Origin: Nyssa sinensis
Taxonomy: Eukaryota; Streptophyta; Magnoliopsida; Cornales; Nyssaceae
Reading direction: 5' to 3'
Assembly: GCA_008638375.1 (NCBI GenBank)
Contig: CM018051.1
Span: 30,512,740 to 30,576,739, forward strand
DNA length: 64,000 bases
Program-made: the position numbers and the translations under genes
The notes under the pieces: model-generated
Database searches by the model: none
What the model was told of the DNA's origin: nothing
Seen by the model: only the letters and a program-made list of their open reading frames with translations
Shown here: one piece after another, positions 21,995 to 32,454 of the stretch
Layout of the letters: every line of letters starts with the position of its first letter
Position numbering within the stretch: position 1 is the first letter of the stretch

Positions 21995-22336
21995 CTAGAG
22001 GCTTGTGCATTTATAGATGGACCAAGTACTAAGACTTGTACATTATGGACCAGGCTCTAGAGGCTTGTGCATTTATAGATGGACCAAGTCCGAAGAATTG
22101 TACATTATGGACCAGGCTTTGGAGGCCTATGCATTTATAGATGGACCAAATACTAAGACTTGTACATTATGGACCAGGCTCTGGAGGCCTATGCATTTAT
22201 AGATGGACCAAGTACTAAGACTTATACATTATGGACCAGGCTCTAGAGGCTTGTGCATTTATAGATGGACCAAATACTAAGACTTGTACATTATGGACCA
22301 AGCTCTGGAGGCCTGTGCATTTATAGATGAACATTC
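21995..22336 (+). repeat. 62-bp tandem repeat, about 5.5 units
   Basis: Units start at 21995, 22057, 22119, 22181, 22243 and 22305, an exact 62-bp period. Each holds TTATAGATGGACCAAGTACT and ACATTATGGACCAGGCTCT with few differences. A diverged unit sits at 17641-17702 on the other side of the inserted Tekay fragment. The array is next to the 3' end of the Tat pol on the minus strand and may be part of the 3' untranslated region of that element. The 61-aa ORF over it is an artefact. Confidence 0.95.
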
Positions 22337-22362
22337 CATGGAAGTAAAAGAAAGAAACATCT

Positions 22363-23193
22363 CTATTGATAATACTTCCGTAAATGTTCCACGTTCCATG
22401 GCCTAGGGATAGGCTTCCCGGTCATGTCTTCTAGCCAGTAGGTGGTAGGCCTAACAACCTTCGTTACTTTGTAGGGGCTTTCCCAGTTTGGTGACAGTTT
22501 TCCCATAGTGGGATCCTTGGTGTTTTGAAAGACTCTTCTTAAGACTAAGTCTCCGACTTGAAAGCTGACCATCTTGAGTCCTACCTTGGATTTGTCAACC
22601 ATTCTCTGTTGATAGGCTTCCATCTTGATGCTGGCTTGATCCCTTCTTTCTTCAAGCAAATCCAAGTTTTCCATCAGCTGCTGATCATTGGATTCTTGCT
22701 CGAAGGCTTCAGTCCTCAGGGTTGGCATACCGATCTCAACCGGAATTACTGCTTCTGTACCATAAGCCAGTGAGAAGGGAGTTTCTAAGGTAGGAATTCT
22801 TCTGGTTGTTCTGTAGGCCCAAAGAACTCCAGGGAGTTCCTCTGCCCACTTTCCTTTGCCCTGTTCCAACCTTTTCTTTAACCCGTCAAGGATCGTTCGG
22901 TTGGTGACCTCTACTTGCCCATTTGCTTGTGGATGACCTGGAGAGGCAAAGTGTTGCCTAATATTGAGATTTTCACAGAATTTCTTGAAGCCTTTACCAG
23001 TGAACTGTGTCCCATTGTCGGAGATAATCACACGTGGTATGCCAAACTTGCACACAATGTTCTTCCAGGTGAAGCTCTCTACTTCCTTTTCTGTGATATG
23101 TGTTAAAGGTTCAGCTTCGACCCATTTAGAGAAGTAGTCAATGGCTACCAAGAGATACTTCCTGTTTGGTGGAGCCCTTGGAAATGGACCCAC
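22363..23193 (-). pseudogene. Tat-type integrase (open frame, part of broken pol)
   Basis: A 276-codon open frame encodes the catalytic core and C-terminus of a Ty3/gypsy integrase. The catalytic triad is intact: D19 in VAIDYF, D59 in IISDNGTQF and E95 in NGQVEVTNR, with 35 residues between the last two (DD35E). Downstream are WAYRTTRR and a GTEAVIPVEIG block, then a C-terminal SH3-like segment (VGDLVLRRVFQ...GPYKV-type). The stop is at 22363-22365. There is no chromodomain, as expected for Tat. The start given is only the first Met after an upstream stop; the natural protein is part of a longer polyprotein. Confidence 0.95.
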
Positions 23194-23577
23194 GATGTCC
23201 GTTCCCCACTGAGCAAAGGGCCAAGGACTAGGAATCGGGATGAGCTCGTGATGAGGCTGATGTTGATATGGGGCAAATCTTTGGCATTTGTCGCACTTCT
23301 GAACATACTCTTTAGCCTACTTTAGCATGCTAAGCCAATAATAGCCCTGAGACAGAGCTCGGTGAGCTATAGTTCTGCCCCCATTATGATTCCCGCAAAT
23401 TTCCTCGTGTATTTCAGCCAAGACATATTGTGATTCTTCTGGAGTTAAGCATTTTAACAGAGGTTGAGAATACGACCTTCTGTACAGCTTATTGTTCAGG
23501 ATCAGGTACCGAGCCGCTTTGATTTGGATTCTCCTGGCTTTGTTTTTGTCTTCTAGGAGGAGCCCGGATTGCAGGTA
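23194..23577 (-). pseudogene. Tat integrase zinc-binding (HHCC) region with stops
   Basis: In the integrase frame the minus strand encodes EIHEEICGNHNGGRTIAHRA, then CDKCQRFAPYQHQPHHEL: the His-His-Cys-Cys zinc-binding region of the integrase N-terminus. One in-frame TAG at about 23318-23320 and one at about 23577-23579 interrupt it. This explains why the polyprotein appears as separate frames. Confidence 0.8.
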
Positions 23578-24085
23578 CTAGAGGATTGGAGTCATCCAGT
23601 TCTGGGGCTGTTTAGCAATTTGAGCAACTTGGGCTTCCTCTATGCTAGGCCCTAGCTGATAGGAGATTTTTGCTGTGGAGTTTGCTTCAGACTTTAGGCG
23701 GGACGCCATGTTAGCCAAAGCATCTGCTCTGCAGTTCTGGCTTCTTTCAATTTTTTGGATAGTGAATGTCTGGAAGGAATGCTTCAAGTGGTTCACCAGT
23801 TCGGAGTACCGGAGCATCCTATCATCTTTAATGGCAAATTCTCCCAGGACTTGGCTTACCACCAGTTGGGAGTCTGAGAAGACTTTGAGGTCCTCAGCCT
23901 CACATTCCAAGGCAAGTTTCATGCCCAAGATTAGAGCTTCATATTCTGCTTCATTGTTGGAAGCTTTGAATCCCAAGCTGACTATTTTTTCTGACGTGAG
24001 CCCATCAGGGGACTGTAGTACCAGGCCTACTCCCGAGCCTTGATCGGTTGATGATCCATCGATGTACAGCAGCCAGGTTCCCGAG
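23578..24085 (-). pseudogene. Second (archaeal-type) RNase H of Tat element
   Basis: The minus strand encodes YIDGSSTDQGSGVGL (first acidic residue), then SNNEAEYEALILGM (Glu) and VFSDSQLVVSQV (Asp), and later CRADALANMASRL. This is an additional RNase H between the ordinary RNase H and the integrase. That domain order is a hallmark of the Tat lineage (Ogre/Retand relatives) and separates it from chromoviruses. The frame is nearly intact over this domain. Confidence 0.9.
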
Positions 24086-24882
24086 GTTTCGATGAGTTAT
24101 GCTTTGTCCTGAAGTGCCGGGGTGAACTCGGCAATAAAATCAGCCAAGGCCTGCCCTTTGATGGAGTTTCGGGGTACATATGATATGTCGAATTCCCCTA
24201 GCTCTACAGACCACTTCACTAATCTCCCCGATACCTCAGGTTTCCTCAGTATTGACTTCAGAGGATAGGCTGTTGGGATTTCAATTGGATGGGCTTGGAA
24301 ATAAGGTCAAAGCTTTCGAGCTGATATGACCAAGGCATAGGCTAGCTTTTCTACTTCTGGATATCTTTTTTCTGTGTCAAGTAGTGCCCTACTGACGTAG
24401 AATATGGGCCTCTGTACTCTTCTGTCCTGTCTGACTAATGCGGAGCTGACCGTGTTTTCAGAAACTGCAAGGTACAAGAGTAGCTTTTCTCCCTGCACTG
24501 GTTTTGACAGAAGCTCTAGAGAGGCTAGATACTCCTTTAGTTCTTGAAAAGCTTTCTCGCATTCTTCCGTCCACTGCAAAGCTTTGTTTCCCTTCAGAGC
24601 TTTGAAGAAAGGTAGGCAGCGATCAGTGGATTTGGAGATGAATCTGCTTAGTGCCGCGATTCTTCCATTCAGTGCCTGAATCTCCTTTCTGGTTCTTGGT
24701 GACTTCAGTCCAATCAGAGCTTGGATCTGAGTGGGGTCTGCTTCGATACCCCTCTAAGAGACAATGTATCCTAAGAATTTTCCCTTCGTAACCCCGAAGG
24801 TACATTTCGAGGGGTTGAGCTTCATCTTGTGCTGTTTGAGGATATCGAAGGTCTGGGCTAAGTGCTGGAGGTGACTACCTTT
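24086..24882 (-). pseudogene. Tat RT thumb, RNase H and connection region, with stops
   Basis: The best open piece (24307-24579) encodes WTEECEKAFQELKEYLA, then LLLYLAVSENTVSSALVRQ and RPIFYVSRALLDTEKRYPEVEKLAYALVISARKL: the thumb and ordinary RNase H. Between it and the archaeal-type RNase H lies a connection segment (EFDISYVPRNSIKGQALADF, 24110-24200). Upstream, 24580-24882 continues the RT (KLNPSKCTFGV, then RFISKS). It has stops at about 24757 and 24883 in the pol frame. Confidence 0.8.
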
Positions 24883-25563
24883 CTACAGACTCTTAACCAA
24901 CATGTCATCGATGTATACCTCCATGGTACTACCGAGCAGTGGGCTGAACATCTTGTTCACCAACCGCTGATGAGTGGCTCCAGCATTCTTTAAACCGAAA
25001 GGCATTACTCTGTAGCAGTAGGGTCCTCGTTCGATTATGAAGGATGTCTTCTCTTGGTCTGGAGGGTACATCTGGATCTGGTTGTACCCAGAGTAGGCAT
25101 CCATGAAGCTCATGAGCTCATGCCCCGCAGTGGCGTCAACCAGTTGGTCTATCCTTGGCAGTGGAAAGCTGTCTTTGGGGCACGCCTTATTGACGTCCGT
25201 ATAATCAACACAGACTCTCCACTTGACATTTTTCTTCTTGACCAGCACGGTGTTGGCTAGCCACTCAGGATAGAACACTTCTCGTATCATCCTGGCTTCA
25301 AGCAGCCTCTGGACTTCTTCATTTATAATCCGATACCATTCAAGAGCAATCGGTCTTCTTTTCTGTCTGACTGGTGGATGATCTGGATCTACCATTAACT
25401 TGTGAGTTATGAGGCTAGGGTCTATACCCTCCATGTCTCTGGTCTCCCAAGCAAATATAGAGAGGTTGTCTTTCAAAAACCTGACTATGTTCTCCTGCTC
25501 GGTGTGCGTAAGATTTGGGCCGATATACAAATAACGCCCCTCTGCTTCTGAACTGACCAACAC
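24883..25563 (-). pseudogene. Tat-type reverse transcriptase core (open frame of broken pol)
   Basis: A 226-codon frame carries the RT palm and fingers: RRPIALEWYRIINEEVQRLL, then TVLVKKKNVKWRVCVDYTDVN, FMDAYSGYNQI with the first catalytic Asp, PFGLKNAGATHQRLVN, and the catalytic YIDD at residues 217-220. It ends at a stop just after YIDDMLVKSL that interrupts the normal continuation. The frame is preceded by an acidic linker from the protease. Catalytic residues are intact, but the polyprotein is not. Confidence 0.95.
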
Positions 25564-26250
25564 TTTGATGGGCTCCCCAACAGGTTTGGCTCAGCTGTCA
25601 CGTCCCCTTGGGCTCAGGGGTTCTTCAATGCTGGATGGGCAACCTTCCACCTCGAGAGTGTTGGTGAGAACTGGATCTGCACAGTCCCGAGTGTACTGTA
25701 ATTGCTATTTGGGGGCCTTCTCCTTGAGGACAATAGCATGGCACTCCCGGAAGGTTGGCTGACACCCTTTGACAACGTGAACGCTCTGGTTGTGGACGTA
25801 CTTCAGACATTGATGGAGGTTCGAGGTGACCGCTCCTATCTGGTGCAACCAAGGTCTCCCGATTATGACGTTGTAGGGAGATTTCATATTCAGCACCATG
25901 TCCTCCAAGATGGTGGTCTTCTGCCCTTCACCCTCTCCTACAGTAGTAGGAAGGTCGATTCTCCCCAACGAGGTACTGAGATTGCCATCAAAAGCTGCCA
26001 TCATGGCAGTAGTAGGCTTGATGTTATCGTGGTCCATTCCCATCTGTTTTAAGTGGCTCATGGAACAGTATGTTGACGGAGTTGCCAGTATCGACCAGGA
26101 CTCTCCTGATCTCGAAGTTGGCAATTTTGAGAGTGTGATGAGGGCATCACTGTGAGGGCAGTGTACCCCTGCCAGATCTTGTTCAGTGAATTGGATCTCC
26201 GGTGCTGGCTTGAGCCTCTTTTCCACGTTGGAGATCTGTAATACGTTCGG
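25564..26250 (-). pseudogene. Tat-type protease region, frameshifted
   Basis: The frame 25705-26709 runs from the gag tail into the protease. Around 26060-26130 the expected active-site region is read out of frame (SRSGESWSILATPSTYC, where a VLVDTG-type motif should be), so one frameshift lies there. Downstream residues such as IIGRPWLHQIGAVTSNLHQCLKY are the conserved C-terminal part of a retropepsin-like domain (GRPWL). The frame ends at 25705, about 140 bp before the RT frame opens. Confidence 0.8.
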
Positions 26251-28070
26251 GGCAGCTCTAGCCTCCCGAGCATATCTTTTTCTTGCCCTGTTGGACATTC
26301 CTGTGATAGGGGAGTCAGCATGGATGACATAGATGACATGGTTGTTCTGCCTCTGAGGCTCATTTTGTCCTTCCCTCTGCTCCTGCCTCTGCTCGGGCCT
26401 CTGGTCTGGCCATTGTTGGGGCTTGTCTTCTTGAGGGTTCTGCCTTCCATCTTGCTTGACGAACTCCCGAAGACACCCCTTCTTTATGAGCTGCTCTATC
26501 TCATACCGGAGGGTCCTGCATGAGTTAGTCGTATGTCCATGATCTTTATGGAAATTACAATACTTACTTTGGTCCCGTAGACTGGGGTCTCCTTTGATTG
26601 GTTCCGGACACCTCAGGTTCTTCCGATCTCGAATTTGCCGGAGTACCTGGTTCGGTGTAGTGTTCAAAGGAGTGAAGTTAGTGAACTCCCTTGGTCCGGA
26701 ATTGTACACAGCTCTGGGTGCTGTTCTTTTCTCTGGGCTCCTGGCCCTCTTCTTGCTGGAGTCTCTTCGTGGTCCTCCTTCTTGTGATCCTCCCTCTTTG
26801 GACTATCCCTCTGGGTCTGGTCTTTGCCCTTCTGGGATGTGCGGTTAGCCTTTTCTAGGTTGATGTATTTCCTGGCCCGATCCATTAGTGCCGCCATGTC
26901 GGCTGGAGGGCTCTTTGTCAAGGAGTCTCTGAAGCCACCGTGGGCAAGCCCGGCAGTTAAGGCAGCTATAAGGAATTTTGGGCTGCAGTCAGTGATCTCC
27001 GTGAGTTCGGCATTGAAGCGCGCAATGTAGGCTCTGAGGGACTCCTCCTTAGTCTACTTGACATTTAACAGGAACTCTAGTCCCCTTCTGAGCCTTCTGC
27101 TAGTCATAAACCTGTCCAATAATTGTCTACCGAGCTCATAGAAGCTGGTAATTGAGTTCGGAGGGAGGTTGTGGAACCATTTCAGAGCAGTTCCCTTCAA
27201 GCTAGTGATGAAAGTTCGGCACATAAAAGCATCAGAGGCCCCGTGGAGGGCCATAGTATGCTGGTAGTGCGAGAGATGATCTCCTAAGTCTCCAGACCCG
27301 TCGTACAAGGTGAATTTTGGCACCATGAACTTTCTGGGCCTTTCTTCTGACATGATGGCGTGAGTGAATGGGGTGGCCAGTCTTCCGAGCAGCCTGGCCA
27401 ACTCGTCTTGCTCTGGAGGGTTCTGAGGTCCTCTCAAGGCAATTGTCCTTTCCATAGACTCGACAATTTCCTCTACCCTCCGCGGGTCTCTGAGTCAGAC
27501 ATCTTGCGAACCCTGCCTGACAGCCTCGGCTTCAGGGTAGTAGGGTTAAGCACGTCCCTCGGACGGAGGAGGGTTACGAACCAGAAGGATTGGTGCTGCA
27601 TGGGGATGAGGCTCCTGTGGTGCCAGATGTGCTCCTGAAGCCCTTGGAGTTGGGGCTCGAGTAGTGCTCCGGTAATGGACGTCAGGGACGAAGGCTGATG
27701 TTCCCCAGCCTGGAGCTGCTGACAGCTGTGGATCTCTACCAATGCGGGCAACACCCTGGGGGTGCCCGGACTGGTTATTTAGAGCCTGCTCATGGGGCTC
27801 TTCATTCTTCGTGGTAACAGGGGGTTGAGTCCCTGCAGCAACGTTGACCGGTGGGTTAGGAGGGTTCGTCCCTTGATTCTGTGTGAGCGTTGCCAGCGTT
27901 CTAGTGATGGCAAGCAACTGTTCCTGCACCAGTTCATTGTGTCGTTTGATCGATTCGATCTCTTGTCACATGGGATTAACCGTTGGCCCCCTTGCTCGTG
28001 GAGTAGGCGGCCAACGTTGAGAGCTTTGCGGAATCTGAGTATTCTGTCGCGGTCGGAGATTTGGGGCCAT
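26251..28070 (-). pseudogene. gag: Tat-type gag, broken
   Basis: Translation probably began at ATG 28070 (MAPNLRPRQN), about 75 bp after the primer-binding region. A stop near 27967, shifts at about 27540 and 27460, and a stop near 27054 break the frame into pieces: QEQLLAITRTLATL; then MERTIALRGPQNPPEQDELARLLGRLATPF and KFTLYDGSGDLGDHLSHYQ; then ADMAALMDRARKYINLEKA; and finally YCNFHKDHGHTTNSCRTLRYE, the zinc-knuckle-like Cys/His motif. The order matches the plus-strand gag at 14287-15529, and here the N-terminal part is also present. Confidence 0.85.
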
Positions 28071-28127
28071 AGTTTTCCGGTGAGGAAAGAGATGAGTTTG
28101 TGAATAGAGCACTTGGAGATTAGTCGT

Positions 28128-28147
28128 TCCCACAGACGGTGCCAAAC
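28128..28147 (-). other. Primer-binding-site region of the Tat element
   Basis: On the minus strand, two bases after the LTR end (GTGCAGCATCA), the sequence reads TTTGGCACCGTCTGTGGGAA. The start resembles the TGGCGCCGT complement of a plant tRNA 3' end with one change. The priming tRNA is left open because the match beyond the first nine bases is weak. Confidence 0.55.
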
Positions 28148-28717
28148 TGATGCTGCACTTTTCGACTCGCAATAAGTATGGGCTCTGTGACCTGTAGAAC
28201 ACTCAGAAATATGATCAGAGGACCACCGGATTGGCTCCGGCGGTAGCCGCTCCGATGCTTAAGTAAGTAAATGGAATTGAAAGACTGTATTGAAAGCCAA
28301 AGAATGAGCATAAAAATAAAGCGTACCTTTAGGGTTTAATTTATAGGTCATGGCCTTCCTAAATTGATTAGGATTCGACGCCATGAATATAGGGATTTGA
28401 TCATCGGAGATTGCAGTTACCTTGTGGAGTATTGAGTCGTAGATGGAGATAATTGTAGATAGTAGTTTCCGTGTCGAAGACTGTTTCCTTATTCCCTACT
28501 TGGCAGTTGTTAAGGAAACCATAAGGTCGGAACCATGTGAAATGCTGAATGAATATTGCCCAGAGCATAAGGTCTGGAAGATATGTGCATGAGAATGACT
28601 TGGAGGTTCCGCCTGCACTGTATGACCGAGTTTGTCGGCTCTGTAGGATATATATATATATATCATACAGAGCCGATAAACTCGGTCATACAGAGCATTC
28701 ACAGCCTACAGGGCATT

Positions 28718-28758
<41 letters not shown>

Positions 28759-28879
28759 ATGCTCTGAAGGCTTGTGGCTGTTCTGTATGATCGAAAGTAT
28801 CAGCTCTGTATGATCGAGATTATTAACTCTGTAAGCACACGTGTCTCAAGGTGATTGGTGCGTCTGTTTGTGGTATATC
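28148..28879 (-). mobile_element. 5' LTR of the minus-strand Tat element
   Basis: This 732-bp LTR reads TGATATACCAC at its outer (upper) end and GTGCAGCATCA at the inner end. It is collinear with the solo LTR at 5875-6559. It contains two adjacent (TA)n hairpins (28621-28787). The matching 3' LTR is not found below 22363, where the 62-bp array and other elements occur instead, so the element is incomplete. Beyond 28879 the LTR-E sequence is cut about 200 bp short of its own end, which suggests that the Tat element inserted into LTR-E. Confidence 0.85.
28621..28787. repeat. Two adjacent inverted repeats with (TA)n loops in Tat LTR
   Basis: Arm 28621-28645 (TATGACCGAGTTTGTCGGCT...) pairs with 28666-28690 over 25 bp with one mismatch, around a TA loop. 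A second, less perfect pair (about 28690-28721 with 28754-28787) encloses a 34-bp TA run. The solo LTR copy at 5875-6559 lacks these hairpins, so they are specific to this copy or subfamily. Confidence 0.85.
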
Positions 28880-29606
28880 AGTACAGATCCTCCAAAAATA
28901 CAAACTGACAGGACCGTGGTGACATAGGAGATATTAAGACCTTCTAGTACTTAATTTAATACAAAAACTCGCCAAAAAGAGCTACCAGTGGCTAGCATGC
29001 ATCTAAACCTCTGGAGTGCCTGAGGGTTCTCCTATTTCCTGTTGTCATGAAAAAAATATAGGGGAGGGGTAAGCTAATAAAGCCCAGTAAGTAATTTCCT
29101 AGCTTTGACATAGGTCAGGGTTAGTTCACAAGAATAATGAGGAAAAAGATAATAGATAGCCAAGAAAAGATATCATATATAAATATAGCCAGTCACTGAG
29201 GTATAACAATAATAACCGAGGGTCCAAATAGAGGCATATCCCACAATATGATACAAGAGGTAATGACAAGTTCAATCAAAATTGGGATCTGGCCTATCAT
29301 GATGAATTGCTGCCACATGCAAAACGTTAGCCGATCAAAAGTGTAACATGCTTGCAATAATATGATCATTCACAGGGTATGAAATATGATCATCCAACAA
29401 TGCAAAAACATCATTATCGAATTCTAACAAAACAGATGCGTAAACAAAACGGGGCCCGGCATACCCCCAAAACACGCATATTCAAATCCGCCTTTCTCTT
29501 TTGGGCTTACTGAATAGCGCCATAGCTCTATTACTACAGGTCCCAAAGGACATAACAGACCCCAAAAGGTCCACCCCGCATCTGAGAATAGATGGGCCGT
29601 TGTGAC
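28880..29606 (-). mobile_element. LTR-E, 3' part (left segment of a split LTR)
   Basis: This is the reverse complement of about 48915-49630: GTACAGATCCTCCAAAAATA and CCTGAGGGTTCTCC are matched. It ends at 29606 in GTGAC, the target duplication of the inserted Tekay-B element. The LTR-E sequence resumes at 43825 without loss. Its last ~200 bp are missing at the left, next to the Tat LTR. A candidate splice acceptor (minus, plus-strand CT at 29039-29040) is conserved with LTR-E (+). Confidence 0.85.
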
Positions 29607-32425
29607 TATCACGCCCCGAATTTTCATAAACCATGGGAGTGAGTGAAAAAAAAGACGAAAAGTAAATGAAAGACAATTTAATGGATTCAGTTGATTTTGC
29701 ATTTATTCCCCCATGTTTCCCCAAGATTTGAGATGAAAATTTATTACTAATCTCACCCAAGGTGAGTTCCAATTAGTGGTCAAACGCCTCCTCCAGCCAA
29801 TAGTAAAAAATAATTTAAGTCGTGTCCAAATTAGGCCTCCAAAATAGCCCCAAAATATGCCTTGGAATATTAGCTCAGATGGGTCCCAATTGTCCTAGGA
29901 CTATAGGCCAAAAGGTCTACTAAAATAGGTCTAAGGAAGTGGCCAAACATGGCCCCAAAAGGGTGGCAAAAAATGACCCAATAGGGGGGGCCAAACATGA
30001 CCCAAAAAGGTGACCAAAAATAGCCCAAAAGGGTGGCCAAACATGGCCCAAAGGTTGGCCAAACATGGCCCAATAGAGTGGCCAAACATGGTCCAAAAAG
30101 GTGCCCAAACATGGTTAAAAAAGGTGGCCAAAGGGGCAGGTGTCAGGGGTTGGGCGCGCATGGGGCAGCAAGCAAGACAGCACGCGCATGGCATGGCTGG
30201 AAGCAGGAACGTGCAGGGCGCGCGCGGGGCACGTATCTGGGCGGCTGGGCAGTGGCTACTGTAGCAACTTCAACCTGTTTTTCCATTTCTTTGCATTTTT
30301 ACTGTAGCTGGCTGCAACTGAATTTCTCTGTCCAGCAGCCAATTTCTCTGTTTTCCAAATTTTTTTCTCAAGTTTTGAATGTCACTTTTTTCCCATTTTT
30401 AGCCCATTTCTTCAAGGTTTTTAACCCCTCCTTTTTGGCACTTTTCCACCCATTTAAAGGGTGTTTTACACACCTAACAAATCCTATAATTTTTCCAAAA
30501 TCTTTGCATGATCTCCTTTATTTTCTAAGTCTTTTTCCCACCTAATATTCATGATACATTATACAATTAAGGATTTACATATTCCATCCTCACTCGATGG
30601 CCACAATTCATGAAAATTAAACATACATTCATTTCCTTCAACATATATACATGTAAGGCACATTAAATAAATATATCCTACATGTCATTTGGGTTTAAGC
30701 CCTTATATTATAAATTTGGCCCAAGGCCTATAGTTCACCATGCTTCCAAATTAAAACACAAGTCTTTTTGGGCTTATGCCCCTACATACAAAATATGCCC
30801 CAAGGGTCAAATATGCTTCACAATCTACTTCCTCCCTCTGTGCTCCAACGACTTCATCGACTTTCAAGTACCCGGGGTCTTGTCTGAAATATGATATCCT
30901 ACGAGGGGTCAGCTCAATTGTTGGTATGACAAAATGCTAATGCCAGGAACAAAATTAAGGCGTGACATGTGTAAGTGTACATTTTCAAGCTATACATCCC
31001 CCCCATTCATCAATGCAATGCAAAGGTGATATGCATGACACACACATGCAAACTCTATGCCACACCCAGGTCTTGCTTCGCAGCCCTTCCCCATTGGAAC
31101 GAGTACCAATCGTATGTCTCACTTCACGATCCGTCCCCGTTGGAATGAGTACCAATGGCCAATTTTGAGTTTTTCACCACAAGATCTACATCCTCATAAT
31201 GCATAGCACCAAAGTGTTCAACTCACGTTATGCTTCCAAGGATTTACACTATGCCAACATGGCTTGACTTTGTTCTTATGCAATTCAATGAAACCTTTCA
31301 TCAACACATAGAACATGCCTTTGATAATTCATTAAACTTAAAGCAACATAACATTTTAATCATAAAGCTTTATCTACATGAACCTAACATGCAATCCAAT
31401 CAATTTCACATATAAACACATTACATATTTACAACCTTAACAATTTCTCAAGGATCACAAAACACATAAAGTACCAACATATGGAATAAATCATAACTCT
31501 CAAACCACAAGAGTTTATCTACATGAACATAAGCTAAAATATAATAATCCAACACATATATAAGGTACACCTTCATCATGGTAACAAATTGTCAAGAAAT
31601 TCAAAAAACACAAAAGTACCTAAACTACCCACTCTAGCTTTTCAAAGCAACTATTACCTAAGTGGTTTTCTAACATCAAGTCAACACCTAAATCACTCAA
31701 CCAACATATAAAAAGGCAAAGAAACTTAAATCTATTCCTAACTTAGCAAGATATCAAACCTAACCCTTGGGAGTTGTGTTTGCTGCGCAGCCGAATCGAT
31801 TAGTGAGAATATAGTTCTTGGCGAGGGGAACAACTTCCTAGAAGGAAGTCTTGCAACAATCTTGGCCTAAGAGTGTGTTTTGGTGGCTTGAAGATTGAAA
31901 AACCTAGGTTTTCCCTTCACTTTTTCTCCCATGCACGAGTTCTGCTCTTTCTCTAGACCAAAAATTTGATTTTTAACACTAAGGGGTTGTATTTATACTA
32001 AAGGGGCAAAAGGGCAAAATGACATTTTTGCCCTTAATGAATCCAGGACCCCGTTACACTACAACTCGTCCTAAAACGCCTCAATTCGACATTTTGCTTT
32101 ATCCAAAATTCTTAAAATTATTTTAAATGAAAATTTTCAAAAAAATTTATTTTCTCCTGTGGCCGGGTTTGGTCGGTTCCACCCGGGCCACCCGGGATGC
32201 CCTTTTGGTCCCATTTTTGAAACTGTCTCCGAATATGCTCAAATTTTTACAGGAGGCGTATTTAGCATTTTAAGCATATTTATCTTCTATGGCATACTCA
32301 AAATATGTTTCTAAACATAACTCATAGCGAAATGATGCATATGTAGTGCCCTACCGGCAAACGGTGCATGAATAGTGCCCTACTAGCAAAGCAAAAAATT
32401 TATCCTCATTTTTCAGATCTCTACA
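29607..32425 (-). mobile_element. 3' LTR of Tekay-B element, 2819 bp
   Basis: It reads TGTAGAGATCTG (plus end 32425) to GGGGCGTGATA (plus 29607); the terminal CA has mutated to TA. A PPT follows at 32426-32440. It is collinear with the split 5' LTR (35697-36166 plus 41461-43819) and with the tail at 2792-4127. The element is bracketed by GTGAC at 29602-29606 and 43820-43824. Inside are the 'ccaaacatggccc' minisatellite (29935-30130) and two diverged copies of the GGAACGAGTACCAA motif (31085-31160). It is non-coding. Confidence 0.9.
29935..30130 (-). repeat. Minisatellite in LTR-B (GGCCAAACATGGCCCAAAA units)
   Basis: About eight degenerate units of 23-25 bp. The core GGCCAAACATGGCC contains a near-palindrome. 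The 62-97-aa ORFs rich in Gly-His-Phe-Trp over this region are artefacts of the repeat. Confidence 0.85.
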
Positions 32426-32440
32426 TCCTTCCCCCATTAA
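32426..32440 (-). other. Polypurine tract of Tekay-B
   Basis: The plus strand TCCTTCCCCCATTAA is an A/G-rich tract on the minus strand, directly 5' of the LTR start TGTAGAGATC. The same layout is seen at 13853-13866. Confidence 0.8.
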
Positions 32441-32454
32441 AGAAATTTCATCCC

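Noticed and set aside
21995..22336. CRISPR-like array
   Set aside because: Whole 62-bp units repeat without unique spacers, and the setting is plant retrotransposon DNA.
24623..24805. 60-aa ORF on the minus strand as a separate gene
   Set aside because: It is off-frame; the Tat RT continues through it in another frame with one stop.
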